A stretch of 64,000 nt of DNA from Sphingobacteriales bacterium. Its GTDB lineage: Bacteria; Bacteroidota; Bacteroidia; Sphingobacteriales; Sphingobacteriaceae. Made by a program: the position numbers and the translations under genes. Every line of letters starts with the position of its first letter. Position 1 is the stretch's first letter. Positions 1-8,793 of this stretch are shown one piece after another. The stretch covers positions 123,321 through 187,320 of the forward strand of contig JAQBOG010000024.1 of assembly GCA_028288165.1 (NCBI GenBank), in the 5' to 3' direction. Under the pieces are notes generated by a model, which saw nothing but the letters and a program-made list of their open reading frames with translations, was not told the origin of the DNA and did not search any database.

Positions 1-224
1 AAAAGAACACTCCATATGCTGCCGGTCAAGCAGCGTCTGATTGCGCTAAGGTTGCACATGATTTAGGTTTGCGTAAAGTGCAGGTGTTCGTAAAAGGCCC
101 TGGATCTGGTCGTGAGTCTGCAATCCGCACATTGCAAACTTCAGGTATTGAAGTTACAACAATACAAGACATTACTCCGCTTCCTCACAATGGATGTCGC
201 CCTCCAAAAAGGAGAAGAGTTTAA
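1..224 (+). CDS. rpsK: 30S ribosomal protein S11, C-terminal part (cut by window edge)
   Basis: This is a component of the small-subunit platform near the decoding centre and the Shine-Dalgarno cleft. Reading codons from position 3 gives about 73 residues, including [33 protein letters not shown] and the C-terminal tail [18 protein letters not shown], which is diagnostic of S11. The stop is TAA at 222-224 and the start lies outside the window. It is followed 69 bp later by rpsD, then rpoA and rplQ, which is the usual bacterial alpha-operon order. Identity is very secure; only the N-terminal part is missing, because of the window edge. Confidence 0.97.
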   Translation, partial: KNTPYAAGQAASDCAKVAHDLGLRKVQVFVKGPGSGRESAIRTLQTSGIEVTTIQDITPLPHNGCRPPKRRRV

Positions 225-254
225 TTATTTATTCATTTTTAAAGCTAAGATTCG

Positions 255-269
255 GCAGCTGTGGGCTGC
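255..269 (+). promoter_or_regulatory. small hairpin in the rpsK-rpsD spacer
   Basis: GCAGC (255-259) and GCTGC (265-269) form a short stem around a 5-nt loop, 24 nt before the rpsD start. In many bacteria S4 represses its own operon by binding mRNA structure, but nothing here resembles a specific known S4 site. No T-run follows, so it is not a terminator. Its role is uncertain; it could modulate rpsD translation. Confidence 0.3.
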
Positions 270-293
270 TTGATACTTTAAAAAACACTACAA

Positions 294-902
294 ATGGCAA
301 GATATACAGGCCCCAAATCAAAGATTGCTCGTAGGTTCAGAGAACCTATTTTCGGTGCTGATAAAGCATTAGAAAGAAAAAATTATCCTCCAGGAATGCA
401 TGGTACCTCTAGAAAAAGAGGTAAGCAATCTGAATATGCTGTTCAGTTAATGGAAAAGCAAAAGGTTAAATATACTTATGGCGTTTTAGAACGTTATTTT
501 GAAAATTTATTCCACAAAGCTTCTTCTAAAGAAGGCATTACAGGAGAGAATCTTTTAAAGTTATTAGAAGCTCGTTTAGATAATACTGTTTATCGTTTAG
601 GAATTGCTCCTACACGTTCAGCTGCACGTCAGTTAGTTGGCCATAAACACATTACAGTTAATGGTGAAGTGGTTAATATCGCTTCTTATTCATTACGTAG
701 TGGAGATGTTGTTGCCGTTCGTGAGCGCTCTCAATCTTTAGAGGCTATCACTAATTCTGTATCTGTAAGAACAATTAATAAATATAGTTGGTTAGAGTGG
801 GATGCTAATAATTTAACTGGCAAATTCCTTAGCTACCCAAGTAGAGAAGATATTCCTGAAAACATCAAGGAGAATTTAATCGTCGAATTGTATTCTAAAT
901 AA
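294..902 (+). CDS. rpsD: 30S ribosomal protein S4
   Basis: This primary 16S rRNA-binding protein nucleates small-subunit assembly. The 202 residues match the usual bacterial length. The N-terminus [18 protein letters not shown] is characteristic. The S4 RNA-binding domain (about residues 93-155) contains [20 protein letters not shown] and [15 protein letters not shown]. The zinc-binding cysteines found in some S4 proteins are absent, so this is the zinc-free form. It sits between rpsK and rpoA, with 70 bp to rpoA, and is probably co-transcribed with both. The start at 294 is fixed by the conserved N-terminus. Confidence 0.98.
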   Translation: MARYTGPKSKIARRFREPIFGADKALERKNYPPGMHGTSRKRGKQSEYAVQLMEKQKVKYTYGVLERYFENLFHKASSKEGITGENLLKLLEARLDNTVYRLGIAPTRSAARQLVGHKHITVNGEVVNIASYSLRSGDVVAVRERSQSLEAITNSVSVRTINKYSWLEWDANNLTGKFLSYPSREDIPENIKENLIVELYSK

Positions 903-972
903 TAGTATTTAGCTTTTAAGAAGCAATATCTATTACATTTAACATAAACAATTACATTTAACAATATAGTAA

Positions 973-1965
973 ATGGCAATTTTAGCATTTCAGAAACCTG
1001 ATAAAGTTATCATGCAGAAATCTACGGATTTCGACGGAACATTTGAATTCAGACCGTTGGAGCCTGGTTTCGGTGTTACCATTGGCAATGCTTTAAGACG
1101 TATCCTTTTATCTTCACTAGAAGGTTTCGCGATAACTTCTGTTCGTATTTCTGGCGTATCGCATGAATTTTCAACAATAAAAGGTGTTGTTGAAGACGTT
1201 ACAGAGATCATCTTAAACTTAAAGCAAGTACGGTTTCAAAAAACCGGAGATTCTGGTGACAATGAAAAGATATTTGTGATTATCAATGGCCAGAATGAAT
1301 TTAAAGCTGGTGATATATCTAAGTTCTCTAACAATTTTACTGTATTAAATTCTGATCTTGTAGTATGTAACATGGAAACATCTGTTACACTAGAAGTAGA
1401 ACTTACAGTTAGTAAAGGAAGAGGATATGTGCCTGCTGAAGAAAATAAAAATGCTGATGCTTTAGTTGGTGTCGTTGCTATCGATTCGATCTTTACTCCA
1501 ATTAAAAATGTTAAATATAGCATTGAAAACTATCGTGTAGAACAAAAGACGGACTACGAAAAGTTAGTTTTAGATATAACTACTGATGGTTCAATTCATC
1601 CGGAAGATGCTTTGAAAGAAGCAGCAAAAATCTTAATCCATCATTTTATGTTGTTTTCTGATGAAAACATCATGTTAGAATCTCAGGCAAAAGAAGAAAC
1701 TAAAGAAGTTGATGAGGAAATTTTACATATGCGTAAAATCCTTAAAATGGAATTAGTCGATCTTGACTTATCTGTTCGTGCTTTAAATTGCTTGAAGGCT
1801 GCAGATATTCGTTCTCTAGCTGATCTAGTATCATATGATGTTGCGGATATGTTGAAATTCAGAAACTTCGGTAAGAAATCATTAACAGAAATTCAGGATT
1901 TAGTTAAATCAAAAGGTCTTTCTTTTGGAATGAACCTGTCTAAATATAAATTAGACGAAGAGTAA
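973..1965 (+). CDS. rpoA: DNA-directed RNA polymerase subunit alpha
   Basis: The alpha subunit dimerises to start RNA polymerase assembly and contacts upstream promoter DNA and activators. The protein has 330 residues. The N-terminal dimerisation domain (about 15-230) contains [25 protein letters not shown] in two overlapping conserved blocks. The C-terminal domain (about 255-325) contains [24 protein letters not shown] and [17 protein letters not shown], the helix-hairpin-helix DNA-binding fold. Both domains are complete. It lies between rpsD and rplQ as in most bacteria, with the rplQ start 70 bp downstream. Confidence 0.98.
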   Translation: MAILAFQKPDKVIMQKSTDFDGTFEFRPLEPGFGVTIGNALRRILLSSLEGFAITSVRISGVSHEFSTIKGVVEDVTEIILNLKQVRFQKTGDSGDNEKIFVIINGQNEFKAGDISKFSNNFTVLNSDLVVCNMETSVTLEVELTVSKGRGYVPAEENKNADALVGVVAIDSIFTPIKNVKYSIENYRVEQKTDYEKLVLDITTDGSIHPEDALKEAAKILIHHFMLFSDENIMLESQAKEETKEVDEEILHMRKILKMELVDLDLSVRALNCLKAADIRSLADLVSYDVADMLKFRNFGKKSLTEIQDLVKSKGLSFGMNLSKYKLDEE

Positions 1966-2035
1966 TAGCGAATGCATAATTCCCGATCCCTTTTATGGTC
2001 GATTGACGGTATGCACGTGCAAACAAATATAAAAA

Positions 2036-2548
2036 ATGAGACACGGTAAAAAAAACAATCATCTTAGTCGTACTGACAGTCATCGTAGAGCGATGTTGGC
2101 AAATATGGCTTCTTCGCTTATACTACACAAGCGCATTACTACAACTTTAGCGAAAGCAAAAGCATTGCGTATTTATGTTGAGCCTCTAATTACAAAATCA
2201 AAAAATGACACAACACATTCTCGTCGTACTGTGTTTAGTTATTTAAAAGATAAGGATTCTGTTTCTATCTTATTCCGTGATGTTGCTGCAAAAGTTGCGA
2301 CTCGTCCTGGTGGATATACTCGTATTTTAAAACTAGGTAATCGTTTAGGTGATAATGCTTCAATGGCAGTTATCGAGTTGGTAGATTACAATGAGATTTA
2401 CAAATCTGGTGATATTGTTGCCGTAGAAAAGAAAACTACTCGTCGCCGTGGATCTAAAAGCAAAAAGGCTGATGATGCTACAACAGTTGACGCTGTAGCA
2501 GAAGAAGTTAAAGCAAGTGATGTACCTACTGAGGATACAGAAAAATAA
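2036..2548 (+). CDS. rplQ: 50S ribosomal protein L17 with an acidic C-terminal extension
   Basis: L17 lies near the exit tunnel of the large subunit. The conserved core covers roughly residues 1-120: [20 protein letters not shown], then [14 protein letters not shown], then [15 protein letters not shown] and [17 protein letters not shown]. At 170 residues it is about 45-50 longer than the short bacterial form. The extra tail is first basic ([15 protein letters not shown]) and then acidic and alanine/valine-rich; extended L17 is usual in Bacteroidota. It is the last gene of the alpha operon and is followed 24 bp later by an intrinsic terminator. Confidence 0.97.
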   Translation: MRHGKKNNHLSRTDSHRRAMLANMASSLILHKRITTTLAKAKALRIYVEPLITKSKNDTTHSRRTVFSYLKDKDSVSILFRDVAAKVATRPGGYTRILKLGNRLGDNASMAVIELVDYNEIYKSGDIVAVEKKTTRRRGSKSKKADDATTVDAVAEEVKASDVPTEDTEK

Positions 2549-2571
2549 AACATGAATTAAAATATTTTTGG

Positions 2572-2599
2572 AAGCCTCGCATTTATGTGAGGCTTTTTT
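2572..2599 (+). terminator. Rho-independent terminator of the rpsK-rpsD-rpoA-rplQ operon
   Basis: AAGCCTC (2572-2578) pairs with GAGGCTT (2589-2595) around a 10-nt loop, and a T-run continues to 2599. It lies 24 bp after the rplQ stop and separates the ribosomal operon from dnaK. Confidence 0.85.
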
Positions 2600-2637
2600 G
2601 TTTTGGGTTAGCTGGAACGTTATTAAGCGTCAGTTTT

Positions 2638-2652
2638 ATGACATCGTGTCAT
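2638..2652. promoter_or_regulatory. perfect inverted repeat upstream of dnaK
   Basis: ATGACA-TCG-TGTCAT is a perfect 6-bp inverted repeat with a 3-bp centre. A further TGTCAT half-site lies at 2694-2699, and a TGCCA...TGGCA pair spans 2705-2722. No CIRCE element (TTAGCACTC-N9-GAGTGCTAA) is present, so HrcA-type control is not indicated. I infer an activator or repressor site for the dnaK promoter; the binding protein is unknown. Confidence 0.45.
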
Positions 2653-2716
2653 TTTGTGTTGGAAGTTTCGTGACGAATAAACACAGCAAATCATGTCATA
2701 TTACTGCCATATGGTA

Positions 2717-2733
2717 TTGGCACATCCATTGTT
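2717..2733 (+). promoter_or_regulatory. sigma-54-like -24/-12 promoter of dnaK
   Basis: TTGGCAC (2717-2723), five bases, then TTGTT (2729-2733) reproduces the sigma-54 consensus TTGGCAC-N5-TTGCW with one mismatch in the -12 box (T for C). The predicted start near 2743-2745 would give a leader of about 38 nt before the dnaK ATG at 2782. No convincing TAnnTTTG housekeeping promoter is visible in the same spacer. The match is strong in the -24 box and weaker in the -12 box. Confidence 0.5.
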
Positions 2734-2781
2734 ATCTGATGATTGCATTAATTGAATTAGGATTTATTAAAGAATATAAAC

Positions 2782-4698
2782 ATGTCAAAGATTATTGGTA
2801 TCGATTTAGGAACAACAAACTCTTGTGTTGCGGTAATGGAGGGTAATGAACCCGTAGTTATTACTAACAGCGAGGGTAAACGCACAACTCCTTCAATTGT
2901 GGCTTTTATTGATAATGGCGAGCGTAAAGTAGGAGATCCTGCAAAGCGTCAGGCTATTACCAATCCCACTAAGACTATCTCATCAATTAAAAGATTTATG
3001 GGTAACAGTTTTAATGAGGTTACAAAGGAAATGGAAAGAGTTCCTTATAGCGTTGTTAAAGGTGATAATAATACCAGCCGCATAGAAATAGGCGATAGAA
3101 AATATACTCCTCAGGAGATTTCTGCTATGATACTTCAGAAAATGAAGAAAACAGCAGAAGATTTCTTAGGTCATGAAGTTAATGAAGCTGTTATAACGGT
3201 TCCGGCATATTTTAATGATGCCCAACGTCAGGCTACCAAAGAGGCTGGCGAAATTGCAGGTTTAAAGGTTAGTCGTATCATCAATGAGCCAACCGCAGCA
3301 GCATTGGCTTATGGCCTGGATAAGGCTCACAGAGACATGAAAATTGTTGTGTTTGACTGTGGTGGTGGTACTCATGACGTTTCAGTTTTAGAATTAGGTG
3401 ATGGCGTATTTGAAGTAAAATCTACTGATGGTGATACTCACCTAGGTGGTGATGACTTTGATGCGGTAATTATTGATTGGTTAGCAGATGAATTTAAGAG
3501 CGATGAAGGAATGGATCTTAGAAAAGACCCAATGGCTCTTCAACGTTTGAAAGAAGCTGCTGAGAAGGCCAAAATCGAATTATCAAGCACTGCACAAACT
3601 GAAATCAACTTACCATACATCTCTGCTGGTGACGGTGTACCGAAGCATCTTGTTAAAACATTAACTCGTGCAAAATTTGAGCAACTAGCTGATAGCTTGA
3701 TCAAACGTACGATTGATCCTTGCAGAACTGCTTTAAAGAACGCTGGTTTAAGTACTTCAGATATTGATGAGATTATTCTGGTAGGTGGTTCAACACGTAT
3801 TCCAGCTATTCAAGATGCTGTTAAGAGTTTCTTTGGGAAAGACCCATCTAAAGGTGTAAACCCTGATGAAGTTGTTGCAATTGGTGCAGCAATACAAGGT
3901 GGAGTTTTAACAGGTGAGGTTAAAGACGTTTTATTATTAGATGTTACTCCACTTTCTCTTGGAATTGAAACCATGGGAGGTGTGATGACTAAGCTAATTG
4001 AAGCAAATACCACAATTCCATCTAAGAAATCAGAAGTATTTTCGACAGCATCAGATAACCAACCATCTGTTGAAATTCACATCCTGCAAGGTGAGCGCCC
4101 AATGGCTAGTCAAAACCGCACAATTGGTCGTTTCCATTTATCCGATATACCTCCTGCACCACGTGGTATCCCTCAAATTGAAGTAACTTTTGATATTGAT
4201 GCTAATGGTATATTACACGTTGCAGCAAAGGATAAAGCAACAAACAAGGAGCAAAAAATTCGTATTGAAGCTTCTTCCGGTTTAACCGACGCTGAAATCC
4301 AAAAAATGAAGCAAGAAGCTGAGGCAAATGCAGATGAAGATAAAAAAGCAAGAGAGGAAGTAGAAAAGTTAAATGCTGCTGATGCTTTGATTTTTTCTAC
4401 TGAAAAGCAACTGAAGGAATACGGCGATAAAATTTCTGAAAGTAAAAAAGCTCCTATTGAGTCTGGCTTAAAGAAATTAAAAGATGCACATGCTTCTAGG
4501 AATTTCTCTGAGATTGATTCTGCACAGGCTGAACTTCAAACCGCTTGGAATGAAGCATCAGAAGAAATGTATAAAGCTACTGAAGGTTCTGCACAGGGTG
4601 GAGCAGGAGAGCAGGCTCAAGGTGGAGCTCAATCAAACGATGCTGATACAGTGACAGATGTTGATTTCGAAGAAGTGAAAGAAGACGATAAGAAATAA
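2782..4698 (+). CDS. dnaK: molecular chaperone DnaK (Hsp70)
   Basis: This ATP-dependent chaperone works with DnaJ and GrpE on nascent and misfolded cytosolic proteins. The protein has 638 residues and is complete. The nucleotide-binding domain (1 to about 380) begins [17 protein letters not shown] and contains the catalytic-Lys region [17 protein letters not shown] and [11 protein letters not shown]. The linker [18 protein letters not shown] leads to the substrate-binding domain, the helical lid and a Gly/Gln-rich, acidic tail. The second phosphate loop reads DCGGGTHD, with Cys193 and His198 in place of the usual Leu and Phe, while the Gly triplet and Asp are kept. grpE and dnaJ are not adjacent. 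Expression probably comes from the sigma-54-like promoter at 2717. Confidence 0.98.
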   Translation: MSKIIGIDLGTTNSCVAVMEGNEPVVITNSEGKRTTPSIVAFIDNGERKVGDPAKRQAITNPTKTISSIKRFMGNSFNEVTKEMERVPYSVVKGDNNTSRIEIGDRKYTPQEISAMILQKMKKTAEDFLGHEVNEAVITVPAYFNDAQRQATKEAGEIAGLKVSRIINEPTAAALAYGLDKAHRDMKIVVFDCGGGTHDVSVLELGDGVFEVKSTDGDTHLGGDDFDAVIIDWLADEFKSDEGMDLRKDPMALQRLKEAAEKAKIELSSTAQTEINLPYISAGDGVPKHLVKTLTRAKFEQLADSLIKRTIDPCRTALKNAGLSTSDIDEIILVGGSTRIPAIQDAVKSFFGKDPSKGVNPDEVVAIGAAIQGGVLTGEVKDVLLLDVTPLSLGIETMGGVMTKLIEANTTIPSKKSEVFSTASDNQPSVEIHILQGERPMASQNRTIGRFHLSDIPPAPRGIPQIEVTFDIDANGILHVAAKDKATNKEQKIRIEASSGLTDAEIQKMKQEAEANADEDKKAREEVEKLNAADALIFSTEKQLKEYGDKISESKKAPIESGLKKLKDAHASRNFSEIDSAQAELQTAWNEASEEMYKATEGSAQGGAGEQAQGGAQSNDADTVTDVDFEEVKEDDKK

Positions 4699-4720
4699 TA
4701 TTCTTAACAGTATATTTTAT

Positions 4721-4752
4721 AGCCTTGGTTAAATAACCAAGGCTATTTTTTT
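4721..4752 (+). terminator. terminator of dnaK
   Basis: AGCCTTGGTT (4721-4730) pairs perfectly with AACCAAGGCT (4735-4744) around a 4-nt loop and is followed by a T-run to 4752. It lies 22 bp after the dnaK stop. Confidence 0.9.
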
Positions 4753-4796
4753 GCCTTAATTTTTGTCCACAGTTTCATAAAGTGATAACAAAAGAA

Positions 4797-4823
4797 AAGC
4801 CCGGATCTTAATGGACCGGGCTT
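4797..4823 (-). terminator. terminator of the minus-strand nucleotidyltransferase gene
   Basis: AAGCCCGG (4797-4804) pairs with CCGGGCTT (4816-4823). Read on the minus strand, the stem is followed by a T-rich run (complement of 4790-4796), 23 bp after the stop of the gene at 4846. The plus strand also has some T after the stem, so it may work in both directions. Confidence 0.8.
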
Positions 4824-4845
4824 CTGTTTTATAAGTGAGACTATG

Positions 4846-5748
4846 TTATTGCCACAGGTTTGTTGGATAAACACCTGTTTGAACTAATTCATCAATACTG
4901 GCTTGAACAATTGGTTTATCTTCTTTATAAGTTACACCAAACCATTTATTTTGTGTTGGTATTACTTTAAAAGTCGCGACATTATTTTTAATTAGTTGTT
5001 CGGCAACTAAAGGAATAAAAAACTCTGACTTAGGATTTTCTTTATTTGCAAGAGCGAACTTTACAAACATGTCTTTAGAAAGTTCAAATATTTTTGGTGT
5101 GAATCCCCAAAAATTCATAGAAACACGTGATTCTGGATCTAAGTCGAATTCTTGTCCAGCTTCTTCAAATGCTACTTTTGAACCATTTTTGAAATATACG
5201 TTTGTACGCTCTTGAATGTCTGCAAGATTACCATCTTTACTTACAATGCAAACACCTCTAGACACAGAACCGTGCTCAGATAGGGTGTTATTAATCTGGT
5301 ATCCAATCATCGAAAAACGATCATCCTGAACTTCGGTGGTTAAGAAGTCATACATTTTTTGATATGCTTCGTATCCGTAGAAATCATCTGCATTGATCAC
5401 ACAAAAAGGCTCCTTAACGGCATCTTTAGCTGCTAAAACTGCATGAGCAGTTCCCCATGGTTTGGCACGCTCAATTTTTTCTTCAATTCCAAATGGCTTT
5501 AAATCGAATGACTGGAAAACGTAATCTGTTTCAATTTTACCTTGTAATTTCGGTTCAAAAATGGCTTTGAAATTATCTGCAAATTCTTCGCGGATTATGA
5601 AAACAACTTTGCCAAATCCTGCTTTAATGGCATCAAAGATTGAGTAATCAATTATTGTTTCGCCATTGGGGCCAAAGCCGTCAGTTTGCTTCATACTTCC
5701 GTATCTGCTGGCCATCCCTGCGGCTAAAATAAGTAACGTGGGTTTCAT
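4846..5748 (-). CDS. sugar-phosphate nucleotidyltransferase family protein
   Basis: This is a predicted cytosolic NTP:sugar-phosphate nucleotidyltransferase (GT-A-like Rossmann fold). The protein has 300 residues. The N-terminus MKPTLLILAAGMASRYGSMK matches the LAAGxxxRxGxxK nucleotide-binding signature of the family, and KPWGTAHAVLAAKDAV plus CVINADDFYGYEAY give the metal-binding Asp region. The C-terminal part (WFGVTYKEDKPIVQASIDELV) is typical of the group found in Bacteroidota, whose exact sugar is generally not assigned. It is a single gene with its own terminator, convergent with dnaK. Glucose-1-phosphate uridylyl or thymidylyl transfer is possible, but the substrate cannot be told from sequence. 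Confidence 0.85.
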   Translation of the reverse strand: MKPTLLILAAGMASRYGSMKQTDGFGPNGETIIDYSIFDAIKAGFGKVVFIIREEFADNFKAIFEPKLQGKIETDYVFQSFDLKPFGIEEKIERAKPWGTAHAVLAAKDAVKEPFCVINADDFYGYEAYQKMYDFLTTEVQDDRFSMIGYQINNTLSEHGSVSRGVCIVSKDGNLADIQERTNVYFKNGSKVAFEEAGQEFDLDPESRVSMNFWGFTPKIFELSKDMFVKFALANKENPKSEFFIPLVAEQLIKNNVATFKVIPTQNKWFGVTYKEDKPIVQASIDELVQTGVYPTNLWQ

Positions 5749-5835
5749 TTTATTAAAATTTTAAAGGGTCAATTGGAAATGGAAATCAGAGATTAACGTT
5801 CCTTATTTAGTGTATGTGAAATTGATAAAATTATA

Positions 5836-6314
5836 TTAAGCCGCTAAATTACTAATACATATAGAAAACGGAAAACTATAGCTGTTGTTTAGTGAATTAA
5901 ATTCCGAAATACCTTTACTGAGTGTGCTTGTCTTCTTTCCGGTAAGCATGCCGAATAAGCCGTGGACTATTTCTTTTCCAATTTGCCTTGTAACAGGCGC
6001 ATTAATGATTTTTTCAAGGGTACTTTTTCCATTGGAACTGCGTTGAGTTTCATTGTCGCTAATCTCTTGTTTTGTCTGCTCTTTCTTTGTCTTTTAATCG
6101 ATTGTTTATCCGATACGTAAGAATGTCATATGCACTTTCGGGATCAATATATGTGATACATTTTTGATATAACTCACTTGATTGATCAACGCATGAATCT
6201 CCGCGGTGCTTAAGGTTCCATTACAGCTTTTGGAACAATTAAATGAGTTGCTACTACCTCCGTCGGTATGCCATTCTCATTTAAAACAGTTATTAAGGCC
6301 TGTCCAGTTTCCAT
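5836..6314 (-). pseudogene. decayed C-terminal remnant of a HerA-like/DUF853 (YjgR-type) NTPase
   Basis: The minus strand encodes, in successive frames, pieces of the DUF853 C-terminus. From 6314 it reads METGQALITVLNENGIPTEV and then VPKAVMEP, with a stop. A shifted frame gives GTLSTAEIHALINQ. A further shift gives SSELYQKCITYIDPESAYDI and LTYRINNRLKDK, ending at a stop. A last shift gives STLEKIINAPVTRQIGKEIV followed by HGLFGMLTGKK. At least three frameshifts are needed, and the whole N-terminal ATPase part is missing: the upstream side runs straight into the 3' end of the neighbouring S9-family gene. The family is a RecA/FtsK-like P-loop ATPase of poorly known role. The identification rests on my memory of the family's C-terminal motifs. 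Confidence 0.75.
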
Positions 6315-6355
6315 AATTAAGTATTATATTTTGTTGAAACAGATTTATAGAACGC

Positions 6356-8749
6356 TTATTTACCCTTTAAATTCTTTTCAAGCCACCGCTCTTTTTCCCA
6401 TAAAATATGCAAAATTGATTCCCGACTTAACTCATACTTAGAGTTTGTAGGTACTACAGAAAGCCTTGTACTGACCGAGTTACCTTTTAAAGCAGTGTAG
6501 AAACTATAAGCTTGCAATGACATGGTTTCGTTAAGATCATTTATAGCGCTTAAAAGTAATATAGGAGCCTTAATTTTATCTGCCAAACTTAGTGCTGATA
6601 GTTTGCTATAAAGCTCTGGAACTTGCCAAAATGTGCGTTGTTCTGAATTGAAGCCGAAAGGGGAATAGGTGTAATTATAAATACCATTGTAAGCTATACC
6701 TGTGGTAAATAATTTGGTAGTTGCTAACAAAACGGCGGCCATGTCCCCACCATTATCATTTCCAGTGATTGCTATTCTTTTAGGATCAGCAATGCCATTT
6801 TCAATGAGTTTTTTAATTGCAGGCTCGGTGTTAAATCGTAATTGCTCCAAATAGGTGTCATAAGGCTCATCTTGACTTTCTCCAATAATTGGCATCTCCA
6901 TCTTGTCAAAAACGGCATAACCCTTTGTAAGCCAATATAGTGGTGAGTTTTGATCGAGTTTTGGAAATTGGTAAACGGAGCCTTTCACCGTTCCAGCGGC
7001 AGTTTTGGTTTTGTATTCTTTCGGGCAAGCCCAGACAATTAAGGGTAATGTTCCTTTAGCCCTCGTATAAGATGCTGGTAAATACAATATCCCGTTTATC
7101 GGAACTCCATCGGGACGTTGGTAAGATAGTCTCTGGTTCTTTATTCCAATTAAATTGGGATATGGGTCGGAAAAGTCAGTAAGTTGCTTGGAGCCTAACG
7201 TAGGGAGTTTAACGCGATAATAATTTGGTACGCTATCAATAGCTTCACGACTTGTGATCACAAAATGTTTGTTGTTAAAAAAAAGCGGACGTTCGTAGTA
7301 GGGTGCTTTAGAATGAAATAAGGTGTCGGTAATTTTCGTTTCTATATTAAACTTCATCAAATATGGACGCTCACCCTCAACCGATCCTCCGTATCCGATA
7401 TAAAAAACATTTGCATCCTCTGTTAATAAACTGGGCCTATTATATTCATTCTTAGTAATCACCAATTGCCCTGGATCACTGTAGGTGTCATCAAAATATC
7501 TGTCAACCAGATTAATCCGGAAGGTGGGGTCAGCCGGTTTGATGTAAACTCTTCTTTCGGCTCTGGTTTTCCACCAGCGCTCTGTTACTATTGCTAAATT
7601 ATCATTGTTCCAGATAATACTTTTAAAACGCAGATAGCAATCAGCAATCTTTATTTTATTTACTTTAAAAGGTGCATCTAAGGTATATATAGCATCCCGC
7701 AAGGAAACTAATAAGTTAGGATCTCCAAAATCTTGAGCTTCAATCCAGTAAAGCGATGCTGGTTTATCAGTTCTCCATCCAATTTGTCTGGGCCCTTTGG
7801 GTACCGCATCATAATTGTTAACCAGGTTATCGGCTAACGGCGCATCAAAAATCTTTTTAACTACTGAACCTTTAGAGCTAAGTATTTCGGCAGAATACGG
7901 CAATTGATTGATAGGTACCCCTGGTATATATTTTTTAATAGTTTCAATCAATATGTATTTTCCATCTGGAGAAAAATCGAAGGATTTAATAATCCCACTA
8001 TTATAAAAGTTTGAAGTTTTCCCGTCCATATCGACAGTTATTAACTGTGATATCAGGTAATAACTAAATTCAGATTTGCCGTATTGGGCACTATTCAGAT
8101 TATCATTATTGGTTGATGATGTAAGTTTGGCAGAATTGTCAAAAGTAATGGGGCCAGAAATTTTAGCTGTAATGGGGGGAACTTTACCACGATCTGCAGT
8201 TATAAATTTCGCGATAAGCGATTTACTTTCAGGTTCCCAGCAATAGGTATTACCGACCGTTTTATTAAGGTATTGGTCTGTTAACCGTTTTGCAGTAAAA
8301 GTTCTTAAATCAGCAATCCAAAGTTCAATGCCGCTATTTGTAGTGTTGCAGAAAGCAATTTTGCTATCATCAGGGGACCATCTTATCTCACTTGCTAATA
8401 GTGATTCAGGCAAACCCGTTAAAATATATTCCTCTTCTTTATTAACAGATTTTAGTTTAATGTCGGTATAAAATGTATCTACCGAAACACTGTTAATCGA
8501 CGGGTCTATAAATAAGCCAGCAATTTTGATTTCAGGTTTTAAAGCTTCATTTGCGGAAATTAAACCTTGTGGTTGAAGTAATAACATCCATTCTCCGTTG
8601 GAGCTGAATATAGCTTTCGGGAGAATGGGTGCATCAACAAGATCTATGATTGTTTGTGAAGGTTTTTGGTATTTAATTACTTCTTGTGCAAAACCATTAA
8701 ATTTAAAAAATGTAAGTGCAGTAAAAAGTGTTATTCTTAAAAAGCTCAT
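6356..8749 (-). CDS. exported S9-family (prolyl oligopeptidase-like) protein, probably catalytically inactive
   Basis: The protein has 797 residues with a signal peptide (about 1-21, ending GFAQ), so it is probably periplasmic. Residues about 50-540 look like a beta-propeller, with repeats such as SPDDSKIAF and FSPDGKYILIE. The C-terminal 250 residues are an alpha/beta-hydrolase domain resembling the S9 glutamyl-endopeptidase group (YSPFGFNSEQRTFWQVPELY, RESILHILWEKERWLEK). The nucleophile elbow, normally GHSYGG, reads GNDNGG, so Ser is Asp665. The His of the usual ESHGY region is Lys771. The Asp (Asp738) is kept. An active serine peptidase is therefore unlikely; a binding or scaffold role is an inference. 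It is 44 bp downstream of the M42 peptidase gene on the same strand, probably in one operon. Confidence 0.85.
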   Translation of the reverse strand: MSFLRITLFTALTFFKFNGFAQEVIKYQKPSQTIIDLVDAPILPKAIFSSNGEWMLLLQPQGLISANEALKPEIKIAGLFIDPSINSVSVDTFYTDIKLKSVNKEEEYILTGLPESLLASEIRWSPDDSKIAFCNTTNSGIELWIADLRTFTAKRLTDQYLNKTVGNTYCWEPESKSLIAKFITADRGKVPPITAKISGPITFDNSAKLTSSTNNDNLNSAQYGKSEFSYYLISQLITVDMDGKTSNFYNSGIIKSFDFSPDGKYILIETIKKYIPGVPINQLPYSAEILSSKGSVVKKIFDAPLADNLVNNYDAVPKGPRQIGWRTDKPASLYWIEAQDFGDPNLLVSLRDAIYTLDAPFKVNKIKIADCYLRFKSIIWNNDNLAIVTERWWKTRAERRVYIKPADPTFRINLVDRYFDDTYSDPGQLVITKNEYNRPSLLTEDANVFYIGYGGSVEGERPYLMKFNIETKITDTLFHSKAPYYERPLFFNNKHFVITSREAIDSVPNYYRVKLPTLGSKQLTDFSDPYPNLIGIKNQRLSYQRPDGVPINGILYLPASYTRAKGTLPLIVWACPKEYKTKTAAGTVKGSVYQFPKLDQNSPLYWLTKGYAVFDKMEMPIIGESQDEPYDTYLEQLRFNTEPAIKKLIENGIADPKRIAITGNDNGGDMAAVLLATTKLFTTGIAYNGIYNYTYSPFGFNSEQRTFWQVPELYSKLSALSLADKIKAPILLLSAINDLNETMSLQAYSFYTALKGNSVSTRLSVVPTNSKYELSRESILHILWEKERWLEKNLKGK

Positions 8750-8793
8750 TTATGTGTTTAAAGTATTTAGAGCCATTAACTTAATGAAAGGTG

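Noticed and set aside
2568..2846. 92-codon frame across the rplQ terminator and dnaK start
   Set aside because: It overlaps a terminator, a promoter and the beginning of dnaK in another frame, and shows no protein family features.
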